Source: Paenibacillus sp. NAIST15-1 | GTDB taxonomy: Bacteria; Bacillota; Bacilli; Paenibacillales; Paenibacillaceae | Direction: 5' to 3' | Length of the DNA stretch: 64,000 bases | NCBI RefSeq assembly: GCF_001894745.1 | Contig: NZ_BBYF01000010.1 | Span: forward strand, 164,106 to 228,105 | Shown: positions 44,494 through 52,073 of the stretch, piece by piece | Numbering within the stretch: position 1 is the stretch's first letter | Layout of the letters: the number at the start of each line of letters is the position of its first letter | Notes under the pieces: model-generated | What the model was told of the DNA's origin: nothing | What the model saw: the letters and a program-made list of their open reading frames with translations, nothing else | The model's database searches: none | Made by a program: the position numbers and the translations under genes

Positions 44494-45219
44494 ATGCGGA
44501 TTGCGATTATAACAGCGATGGAAGAAGAAATGGCTCCTTTTCGAAGCCAGTCACAAATTACAGCAAGAACACAGGTAGGTAAAGTTATTATCGAAGAAGC
44601 GGTGTACCAAGGTCAATCCTTGATTCTAGTGGAGAGCGGGATTGGTAAGGTCAATGCAGCAGTGGCAGCGACGCTTGTAATTGAGCGGTATAAGCCGGAT
44701 GTCATCATCAATTCCGGATCGTCGGGTGCATTTGGCGCAGGATTGGACGTTGGCGACGTCATCATCGCTACGCAGTTTATTTACGGGGATGTTGATGCTA
44801 CCTGCTTCGGCTATGAGCCTGGTCAGGTTCCGCAAATGCCGGCCAAGTACGAGACGGATGCGGATTGGCTGAAAGTGGCGCGGCAAACTGCGGCATCAGC
44901 AGAGCTTCCATACGCTCTTGATTTTGGATTGGTGTTGACGCTCGATTCGTTCATGAGCGAGGGTGAGCGGGTAGAGGGGATTAGATCCACATTCCCCCTC
45001 GTGAAGGTATCCGATATGGAAGTGCTGGCGATTGTACAGTCAGCAGCGCAATACGGAATTCCGGTATTATCCGTCAAGGCTGTATCCGACATTGCCGGAC
45101 AAGGCGATGTCACGGCGAACAGCTTCGATGATAATCTGGATGTCGCCGCTGATCATGCTGCGCATTTTACGAAGCTGCTGGTGAACAGCTCCAAACGATT
45201 TATGTATTGTGATAAGTAA
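44494..45219 (+). CDS. mtnN: 5'-methylthioadenosine/S-adenosylhomocysteine nucleosidase
   Basis: 241 residues, the usual MTAN fold: MRIAIITAMEEEMAPF, ESGIGKVNAAVAATL, INSGSSGAFGAGLDVGDVIIA, KVSDMEVLAI (substrate-binding Met-Glu) and VKAVSDIAG with the catalytic Asp. It removes adenine from SAH to give S-ribosylhomocysteine for LuxS, and from MTA. GAGG precedes the ATG, 13 bases after metQ. It is last in the operon; no clear terminator follows. Confidence 0.94.
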   Translation: MRIAIITAMEEEMAPFRSQSQITARTQVGKVIIEEAVYQGQSLILVESGIGKVNAAVAATLVIERYKPDVIINSGSSGAFGAGLDVGDVIIATQFIYGDVDATCFGYEPGQVPQMPAKYETDADWLKVARQTAASAELPYALDFGLVLTLDSFMSEGERVEGIRSTFPLVKVSDMEVLAIVQSAAQYGIPVLSVKAVSDIAGQGDVTANSFDDNLDVAADHAAHFTKLLVNSSKRFMYCDK

Positions 45220-45376
45220 GGAACTAGTAGTGGTATTCTATCTGATTCACCGGAACAAGTGCGAACCTGAAGTGAGCATTGATTTCTGGGAAGGCTCATG
45301 ATTCCTTGCTAGTACTAATATAATGGAAGAAAAGAAAGATGGCAGATAACCCCTTTTGTTCGAATGGTCGTTTGAA

Positions 45377-45466
45377 GGGCGCGGAATTATCTAAATAAAG
45401 GCAAAATGTATAAGATAATTTGGAATGTGTTGCCGCGCCCGCCACGTTGAACGTGTACTGTTCAAC
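45377..45466. other. Nested perfect hairpins between mtnN and the antibiotic cluster
   Basis: GGGCGCGG (45377-45384) pairs with CCGCGCCC (45433-45440). Directly inside, AATTATCT (45385-45392) pairs with AGATAATT (45413-45420). Immediately after, GTTGAAC (45446-45452) pairs with GTTCAAC (45460-45466). All three stems are perfect. The region lies upstream of the loaP promoter, so it may be an end element of the met operon or part of another RNA. No T run follows. Confidence 0.65.
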
Positions 45467-45671
45467 TGGAAGATTTGTGTAACTAAAACAAAAATATCCC
45501 CCTGTAGAAGATTGAATTAATCTTTCGTGCTGAAAATCGATTAGAGTTTAGTAAGAGCTTGATCGAAGCCAACTTGACAATGTGTAGGAAAGCGATAGTT
45601 ATAGCTGTGATACTAAGAATTTCTCAGTATTTTTACGCTCTCTGTCTGAATCTATCTTCGGGATTTTGATA

Positions 45672-45722
45672 TTGACTAATAAAAAAGTAAGATTTATGAT
45701 ATATTGTATTGGTAATATTACC
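45672..45722 (+). promoter_or_regulatory. Promoter with downstream palindrome, likely for loaP and the cluster
   Basis: TTGACT (45672-45677), 17-base spacer and TATGAT (45695-45700) make a strong sigma-A promoter. A perfect 12-base palindrome GGTAATATTACC (45711-45722) falls at the expected start of transcription and could be an operator. If used, it gives loaP a leader of about 690 bases. Confidence 0.6.
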
Positions 45723-46272
45723 CTGCATAAAAACTTCTCTTTAATGTGTTACGAATTTCATATTGTTACAAGCAATCTCAGTTACTTTACGGGACAACTA
45801 CCTCAACTATGCCATCATAATATTCTCGTAAACATGTTAAAGTTTTGTATCATCATGTCTTCACAAAAAAAGAATTCTTCTACTCAAAAACGACGTTTCT
45901 AATATTTTCAGTATAGCTCATTTTTTGAAAATATAAGATAAATGCTTTATGATTCCACGCCACTTAGTCATGGATGATAAAAGCGACCATTATTCTATCG
46001 TACGGGGATACCGATAACTAAATGTGTCAACAATTTTTATCAGTTATCCTCATCCTGCTAAATATAAGTCTTTTATATAACAGATGGCTTCAGGAGACAT
46101 GAAGCAACAGCGTATCGTTTTTTTAGTAACTGCTTACATTCCCATAGATAACAAATAAATAATTTAATCGTTGTTTCGGCACGTTAAATGATTTATTTTC
46201 CACATAATACTGACAGTAGTGCAGAATCTTATTTGCATGAATGGGCGAAGCTATGCCTTTTTAGGGTTCTCT

Positions 46273-46311
46273 ATTCATTTGTGGCAAATGAATCTAGGGT
46301 GATAATTCACC
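46273..46311 (+). other. Two adjacent hairpins in the loaP leader
   Basis: ATTCATTTG-TGG-CAAATGAAT (46273-46293) and GGTGA-TAAT-TCACC (46298-46311) sit side by side, 85 bases before the loaP ATG. CTTTTT follows at 46316. They could be a regulatory switch or an attenuator for loaP. Confidence 0.5.
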
Positions 46312-46396
46312 ATATCTTTTTAGAAGTGTGCAAGCAAGTATGATCTCATTATCCCGTTGAGGAGTCATTCCCATATTGTAAAGGCGGATACGGAAT

Positions 46397-47227
46397 ATGA
46401 ATTGGTATGTACTCTTTGTGTTTTCTGGGAAAGAGGATTTAGTTAAATGGTTAATCCAAAAGGAATTAGGCATATATGATATTAGATGTTGCGTACCGAA
46501 AAGACAGGTTCCTGAAAAGAAAAACGGTTCTTTTTATAGTAGAATAAAACCTATGTTTCCTGGATACGTATTTATTCGAACAAAATTAGATACTAGCCTA
46601 TATTATAAAATTAAAGCGATGCCTAATGTAGTTCGGTTGTTGAATTATACCAATAAGAAAGATTTGCAGATTTCATCGGATCATGCATACACATTTCAAT
46701 TCATTCCTAATAGTGAAATGGAACGTGTTTTAAGGATTTTGAATGATAATGAAACGCTAGAATTTACGAAAGTACTCGTAAGAAGAAAAAAAACAATTGT
46801 CTTGTCGGGGCCGTTGAAGGGAATGGATAGTAAAATTATTAAAATAGATAAACGCAAGAATCGGGCCAAGCTTGAAATAGACATTCTTGGAGGAACAAAA
46901 ACGATCGATATTGGAATAGAATTGATAAAACCTTCAATAGTAACGAAAAATAATGAAAGAAAGAACAAAGGTAGAGGAGATCTAATGATGGAAATAAGAG
47001 AAAAGATAGAAAAGATGATTAATGAACTTTTGGAGGTGCCGTCTAACAATTACTTGGAAAATAACTTGGTTTCAAATGGAATTAATTCATTAACATTCAT
47101 ACGTCTAGTTGTGAATATCGAAGAAGAGTTTGGAATAGAGTTTCCAGACGAGTATCTTGATCCAGAAAAACTGCGCACGATTGATGAAATTGTAGATTAC
47201 ATACGAGGTTTGCAAAATGTAAAGTAG
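46397..47227 (+). CDS. loaP: LoaP-type NusG antiterminator fused to an acyl carrier protein
   Basis: 276 residues. Residues 1-183 are a LoaP-like NusG paralogue: NGN domain starting MNWYVLFVFSGKEDLVKWLIQ, the VPKRQVPEKKNG and MFPGYVFIRTKLD segments, and a KOW part VLSGPLKGMDSKIIKIDKRK. LoaP proteins bind a leader RNA hairpin and make RNA polymerase read through terminators in long antibiotic operons. A short basic linker leads without a stop into residues 197-276, a carrier protein with the phosphopantetheine site NGINSL (S231), where the usual Asp is Asn, and EEEFGIEFPDEYL. An internal ribosome site suggests the ACP is also made alone. The gene is strongly AT-rich. It is upstream of the NRPS genes on the same strand. 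Confidence 0.85.
   Translation: MNWYVLFVFSGKEDLVKWLIQKELGIYDIRCCVPKRQVPEKKNGSFYSRIKPMFPGYVFIRTKLDTSLYYKIKAMPNVVRLLNYTNKKDLQISSDHAYTFQFIPNSEMERVLRILNDNETLEFTKVLVRRKKTIVLSGPLKGMDSKIIKIDKRKNRAKLEIDILGGTKTIDIGIELIKPSIVTKNNERKNKGRGDLMMEIREKIEKMINELLEVPSNNYLENNLVSNGINSLTFIRLVVNIEEEFGIEFPDEYLDPEKLRTIDEIVDYIRGLQNVK
46973..46990 (+). promoter_or_regulatory. Internal ribosome-binding site and start for the ACP part of loaP
   Basis: AGAGGAGA (46973-46980) lies 5 and 8 bases before two in-frame ATG codons (46985, 46988). A separate 80-residue ACP would result. Either the ACP gene was once separate and the loaP stop codon was lost, or both a fusion and a free ACP are produced. Confidence 0.7.
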
Positions 47228-47462
47228 TATGTTAAAAAAGCGTTTTTTATATAGGGATCATACAAGACGCCTTGTTTAAACGTCAATTATTATACACTCA
47301 GACGATGCCAGTAACCCCAGACTATGTCCCATACTAATCTCAAATTTCTTTGAGGAAGATTGTATCGAATTTTGGATGGAGCATGGAAGAATACTGCTTA
47401 GAATACCAAATATCAATTCCCATATCTTTTATAATGAACGCAGAATTTATTCCAGTATAAGG
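47228..47462. other. Leader segment between loaP and the NRPS operon
   Basis: No gene or convincing promoter. An A-run/T-run pair (AAAAAAGCGTTTTTT, about 47234-47248) follows the loaP stop and may cause partial termination. GTTTAAAC is a small palindrome near 47274. Confidence 0.45.
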
Positions 47463-47482
47463 GGAGGGCGCTACTGCCGTCC
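47463..47482 (+). promoter_or_regulatory. Candidate LoaP RNA-recognition hairpin
   Basis: GGAGGGC (47463-47469), loop GCTACT, GCCGTCC (47476-47482): seven positions paired with a single central G-G mismatch. It is GC-rich in an AT-rich leader and stands 3 bases before an intrinsic terminator. Position and size fit a LoaP loading hairpin; no binding is shown. Confidence 0.55.
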
Positions 47483-47485
47483 AAG

Positions 47486-47517
47486 AAAAACTTACACTTT
47501 TGAGTGTAAGTTTTTTT
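47486..47517 (+). terminator. Leader terminator in front of the NRPS operon
   Basis: CTTACACT (47491-47498) and AGTGTAAG (47503-47510), extended by AAAA/TTTT, enclose a 4-base loop and are followed by seven T. It stands 39 bases before the start of the first NRPS gene, so transcription of the cluster must read through it unless a promoter lies after it. Confidence 0.9.
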
Positions 47518-47555
47518 ATTTGTAAGAGTGGTAAAAGAGAGGGGCGAGAGTAGAA

Positions 47556-50500
47556 TTGGCAAGCGAAAAGAAGATGTTATATCCGTTAACACACCCCCAG
47601 AAACGAATATGGTATATCGAAAAAATTTACCCGACACGTCCGATCCATAATATTGGCGGTCTTGTATGGATTAAAGGGAATTGTGATGTTGCGCTGTTGG
47701 AGGAAGCTATCCATTTGTTCGTTGAAAGTCATGGAGGTGTGCGTATTCAAATCACAGAACGAGATGGCGACGTTCTTCAGTATTTTGAGGAATATAGAAG
47801 ACGGCAGTTGCAAATGTTGGACTTTTCTGGATGCGAAGATCCGAAAGTGGCAGTATCGGAGTGGGCGGAAACGGAGTTTGGCAAGCCCTTTGAATTATTG
47901 GAGCAGCCCTTGTTCCAGTTTGCGATTTTTAAAGCTAACGAGCAACTTAACGGGTACTTCGTTAAATTCCACCATCTTGTGACCGACGGTTGGAGCATTC
48001 AAATCATGACTAAGCAAATTAATCAGTTTTATACGAAACTTCACAAGGGGGAGATTGTCGAGCCAGAAATCGAGAGCGGATATGCGGAATACGTTGTTCA
48101 AGAACAAAGCTACTTATCTTCGGCGCGCTTTGAGAAAAATAAACGATATTGGCTGGAAAAGTTTCGGACGATTCCCGAAAGCTTTCTACAGAGAAGCTCG
48201 AACGAGCTGAGCGGCAAGCGTAAAACGTTCTGGCTGGATGAATCCCTCTCTTATGCGATCAAGCAGTATATTCAAAAGAACCGCTGCTCGCTGAACACTT
48301 TTTTTCTCTCATTGGTGCTGCTCTATCAACATAAGATCACGCAGCAAAGGGATCTTATCATCGGTACCCCGGTCTTGAATCGTTCGGGTGCTAAGGAAAA
48401 GCGGATCATGGGCATGTTTACGAGTACGCTTCCATTCCGCACAACCGTAGAGAGCGGGGAACTGGTATCCGGATTTATCGGCCGTGTGAATAAGGAGCTG
48501 ATGGAGAGCTATTACCATCAGAGGTTTCCCTACAATTTGCTCGTTCAAGAATTAGAATTGCGAAAAAAAGGCTATGATCAACTCTTTCAAATATGCGTCA
48601 ATTATTACAACACTAAGCTGGTCGGAGAGTGGGAAGGCAGCGAGGTGGAGAATGAAGAGCTTTACTGCGGGCAGCAGCATTATTCTTTGCAGGTCGTGAT
48701 AAAAGAATGGACTGAAACTGGAAAATTAGAAATAAGGTTCGATTACCAGACGGGCGATTATACGGATGAAGCCGTGGAAAAGCTTTTTATGAGATTGACG
48801 GTGCTCGCCAAGCAAGTGGTCAATCCGAAGGAAGAAATCACCATTGGCGAACTGCAATTGATGTCTGTGCAGGAACGTAGCATGCTGGTGCATAAGTGGA
48901 ATGCGACGGAGGAGTGCTATCCTAAGGATAAACCTGTTCACCAACTGATCGCCGAACAAGCGGTTGAAACGCCCGAGAAGATCGCAGCAGTATGGGAAAA
49001 CCGATCGTTGACTTACGCGGAGCTGGTCGATTTTGCCGATAGGCTGGCTCACAGGCTGGCCGGTGAAGGAATTGGAAAGGGAAACGTTGTGGCGTTGCTT
49101 TTGAATCATTCATTTGAAACGCTGATAGCGATTGTAGCCGTTCTCAAAACGGGTGCTGCATACTTGCCGCTCGATATCGCCTATCCAGGGCAGAGGATTC
49201 GTTATCTGTTGGAGGACAGTCAGGCGGACATGCTGTTGTGCAATGTTGATGGGTTGGAAGACTCGGGTTATTCCGGCAAGCAGATGTGGTTGGATATGCG
49301 AGTGCTTGAAAGGATGCAGGCGGCGCTAGAACCGTATACTGTCGCGATTTCGCCGAATGACCCTGCATATGTCATTTATACTTCCGGTTCTACTGGCAAT
49401 CCCAAAGGTGTCGTGATCAAGCATCAGGGGCTTACGAACTATACTTGGTGGGCCCGTAAAACGTACTATTTAGAAGAGGGAGATGTCACGGCTTTATATT
49501 CTTCGCTTGCGTTCGACTTGACGATTACATCTATTTTCCCGCCGCTCATCAACGGGAATACCGTTGCGATATATCCCGCAACAGAAGAGGAGTTTATTCT
49601 CGAACGCATCATCGGCGATAACATCGCGACGGTTCTTAAATTGACACCGGCTCACTTGGCGCTGATTAAACACCGTGACAACTCCCAGTCTTCGATCCGA
49701 ATGCTGATTGTAGGCGGAGAGAATTTGAAGTCAGCGGTTGCGGCCGACATCCACCGCAGTTTCGCCGGTCGCGCAACTATAATCAACGAATATGGCCCTA
49801 CGGAGACCGTTGTCGGCTGTATCATCCATCGTTTCGATCCGGAATCAGATCGCCAAGGGTTCGTCCCGATTGGCCACCCGATTGCTAATACGCAAATCTA
49901 TTTGTTGAATGAACAACTGCAGCCGGTACCGGAAGAAGTAATCGGCGAGATTTATATTGCTGGTGACGGGGTGGCGGCAGGCTACTTGCGGCGTCCAGAG
50001 CTGACGGGGAAGCAGTTTGTAGAGAACGTATTTGCAGGCGTGGGTACGATGTATAAAACGGACGATCTGGCGATGCGACGGCCTGATGGCAGCATCGAAT
50101 ATGTAGGCCGAAGCGACTCCCAGATCAAGTTTAACGGATATCGGATCGAACTAGGAGAAGTCGAGAATTATCTAATGAGAATTGAAGGAATTCGTGAAGC
50201 TGTTGTAATCGCTCGTACTGACGCAGAAGGAACCACTGCGTTGGCGGCCTACCTTGTGGCGAATAGGAGAGACATGTCTGCTTTTACCGTGAGAAAAACG
50301 CTACTGGATTGGGTACCTGCTTATATGGTTCCGCAATATATCGTGTTTTTAGACGTACTTCCCATGACCCTCAACGGAAAGGTGGATCGCAAAGCGCTTC
50401 CTGATCCTGAGGCGGCGTTGCAGCTTACGGATCAATCGGCGCCGAACGAACGCCAGGAAATTTTGCTGAAGGTTATGAGCGCTGTGCTGCAATCCGATCA

Positions 50501-52058
50501 TGTTTCTTTGCAAGATAATTTTTACCGGCTGGGCGGCGATTCTATCAAGGCAATCCAAGTAATGGTGAAGCTGAACGAAGCAGGACTTAGCTTGCAGGTT
50601 AAAGACATTTTGTCGTTCCCAGTCATCGGTGAACTTTTGACTGTAATCGAGCAGCGCAACAGTTCCAAAGAGATAAGAATAGCTGCCGAAGGCGATGTTC
50701 GACCGACCCCTATAACAGAATGGTTTTTTTCACAAGCTCTTGTTAATCCACATCATTATAATCAGTCAGTTTTGCTGTCGGTAAAGCGTAGAGCATCTCC
50801 CGAACAAATCAGTCTTGCCTTAAAGGATATTGCTTATCATCACGATTCACTGCGGCTAAAGCTGGACAAATCAACAGGACTACTTCGTTATTTTGGGGAA
50901 TTTCCTGATTATGAAATCAACTTGGAAGTAGTGACACTTGACGATTTCAGGGAGGACGAGTTAGAAAACGTCATATACAAGCGTTCGCTTGCTTGTAAGC
51001 AAAGTATCCATATGAGCGATGGACCGTTGTTCAAAGCTACGTTGTTTCAGAACGGCAGAGGAACGGACTTGCTCTTTTTGACGGCCCACCATTTGATCGT
51101 TGACGCAGTTTCTTGGCGCATTCTGCTGGATGACCTGGAACGGATGCTGCAAGCTAGGCTAGCCGACCAGCAGATTCCGCCGCTTGGCTGGACAGATTCC
51201 TATCAAGTGTGGGCCGAAGCGGTGGCCGCCTATAGCCACGGTAAGGCCGAAGGCGAATTGTTTTATTGGCAGACTATTATTGAAACGGTTGAACTACCGC
51301 TGAAGACTGATTACGAGAGCGGTGTGAGTACGATCGGTGATACTAAAACGCTATATACGGAATTGAGCAGTGAAGATACAGCGAGATTGCTGAAAAATGC
51401 GAACCGAGCGTACAATACTCAGCCGCTCGATCTTCTTGTAACTGCATTGGCACTAACCTGCAATGCAATGAACGGGAAACGGCAATTTACGATAGAGATG
51501 GAAGCGCACGGCCGCGAACCGATCGTTGACGGTATAGACGTATCACGTACCGTCGGCTGGTTTACTTCGATATATCCGGCACGGTTGGATTTGCCCGATG
51601 CAGACATTGGCGAGAAGCTTAAAACTATTAAAGAGCAACTCCACGCTATACCCAATCAGGGAATCGGTTACGGCGCGCTGACACTAGCCCGGAAGCTTCC
51701 ACCACTTGCGGCGCGAACGATACGCTTCAATTATCTTGGTGAAATCGACAACCAGATGCAGAGTACGATTTTTGAACTAGCTGATTATGTTACCGGCGAA
51801 GAGCAGGCTGCCGAAAATACATTTGCCGTGCTGCTGGATCTGGTGCTCTACATTCAGAACAAGCAACTGAAGGTGTCGGTTACATACAGTTCGAAAGATT
51901 TTCAGCGGTCAACCGTTGAACACTTCGCTCATTACTATATTGAGCAACTTCAACGGCTTGTCCGTCATTGCAGTGATAAAACGGATATCGATTTTACGCC
52001 TTCCGATTTTGAAACGACAAGTCTAAATAAGGATGAACTGGACAGTTTGTTCGCATAA
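47556..52058 (+). CDS. NRPS, C-A(Asn)-T-E, D-Asn prodrug module
   Basis: 1500 residues. C domain (about 8-440) with HHLVTDGW, probably acyl-starter type as it opens the line. A domain (about 460-960) with YTSGSTGNPKGVV, NEYGPTET and NGKVDRKALP. The specificity residues read D-L-T-K-I-G-E-V-G, close to the known asparagine code. T domain with LGGDSIKAIQV (Ser near 996). Epimerase (about 1050-1495) with HHLIVDAVSW, EAHGRE, VGWFTSIYP and IRFNYLGE. No thioesterase. Product: acyl-D-Asn on the T domain. Starts at TTG 47556 (GAGAGGGG upstream) or ATG 47574. The next gene, 15 bases on, encodes a matching peptidase-exporter. Confidence 0.93.
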   Translation: MASEKKMLYPLTHPQKRIWYIEKIYPTRPIHNIGGLVWIKGNCDVALLEEAIHLFVESHGGVRIQITERDGDVLQYFEEYRRRQLQMLDFSGCEDPKVAVSEWAETEFGKPFELLEQPLFQFAIFKANEQLNGYFVKFHHLVTDGWSIQIMTKQINQFYTKLHKGEIVEPEIESGYAEYVVQEQSYLSSARFEKNKRYWLEKFRTIPESFLQRSSNELSGKRKTFWLDESLSYAIKQYIQKNRCSLNTFFLSLVLLYQHKITQQRDLIIGTPVLNRSGAKEKRIMGMFTSTLPFRTTVESGELVSGFIGRVNKELMESYYHQRFPYNLLVQELELRKKGYDQLFQICVNYYNTKLVGEWEGSEVENEELYCGQQHYSLQVVIKEWTETGKLEIRFDYQTGDYTDEAVEKLFMRLTVLAKQVVNPKEEITIGELQLMSVQERSMLVHKWNATEECYPKDKPVHQLIAEQAVETPEKIAAVWENRSLTYAELVDFADRLAHRLAGEGIGKGNVVALLLNHSFETLIAIVAVLKTGAAYLPLDIAYPGQRIRYLLEDSQADMLLCNVDGLEDSGYSGKQMWLDMRVLERMQAALEPYTVAISPNDPAYVIYTSGSTGNPKGVVIKHQGLTNYTWWARKTYYLEEGDVTALYSSLAFDLTITSIFPPLINGNTVAIYPATEEEFILERIIGDNIATVLKLTPAHLALIKHRDNSQSSIRMLIVGGENLKSAVAADIHRSFAGRATIINEYGPTETVVGCIIHRFDPESDRQGFVPIGHPIANTQIYLLNEQLQPVPEEVIGEIYIAGDGVAAGYLRRPELTGKQFVENVFAGVGTMYKTDDLAMRRPDGSIEYVGRSDSQIKFNGYRIELGEVENYLMRIEGIREAVVIARTDAEGTTALAAYLVANRRDMSAFTVRKTLLDWVPAYMVPQYIVFLDVLPMTLNGKVDRKALPDPEAALQLTDQSAPNERQEILLKVMSAVLQSDHVSLQDNFYRLGGDSIKAIQVMVKLNEAGLSLQVKDILSFPVIGELLTVIEQRNSSKEIRIAAEGDVRPTPITEWFFSQALVNPHHYNQSVLLSVKRRASPEQISLALKDIAYHHDSLRLKLDKSTGLLRYFGEFPDYEINLEVVTLDDFREDELENVIYKRSLACKQSIHMSDGPLFKATLFQNGRGTDLLFLTAHHLIVDAVSWRILLDDLERMLQARLADQQIPPLGWTDSYQVWAEAVAAYSHGKAEGELFYWQTIIETVELPLKTDYESGVSTIGDTKTLYTELSSEDTARLLKNANRAYNTQPLDLLVTALALTCNAMNGKRQFTIEMEAHGREPIVDGIDVSRTVGWFTSIYPARLDLPDADIGEKLKTIKEQLHAIPNQGIGYGALTLARKLPPLAARTIRFNYLGEIDNQMQSTIFELADYVTGEEQAAENTFAVLLDLVLYIQNKQLKVSVTYSSKDFQRSTVEHFAHYYIEQLQRLVRHCSDKTDIDFTPSDFETTSLNKDELDSLFA

Positions 52059-52073
52059 GGAGGGCATTATCTA

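Larger units (their letters stand above)
45220..46396. other. 1.2-kb AT-rich region upstream of loaP, probably a long leader
   Basis: Apart from the elements listed separately (nested hairpins at 45377-45466, promoter at 45672, hairpins at 46273-46311), I see only scattered stems such as GATAACT (46013-46019) with AGTTATC (46042-46048). A 78-codon frame at 45666-45902 has no ribosome site or protein-like composition and overlaps the promoter, so I do not call it a gene. The AT content rises sharply at about 45.47 kb. Confidence 0.55.

Noticed and set aside
45666..45902. 78-codon frame in the loaP leader
   Set aside because: No ribosome site, biased composition, and it overlaps the predicted promoter and palindrome; more likely untranslated leader.
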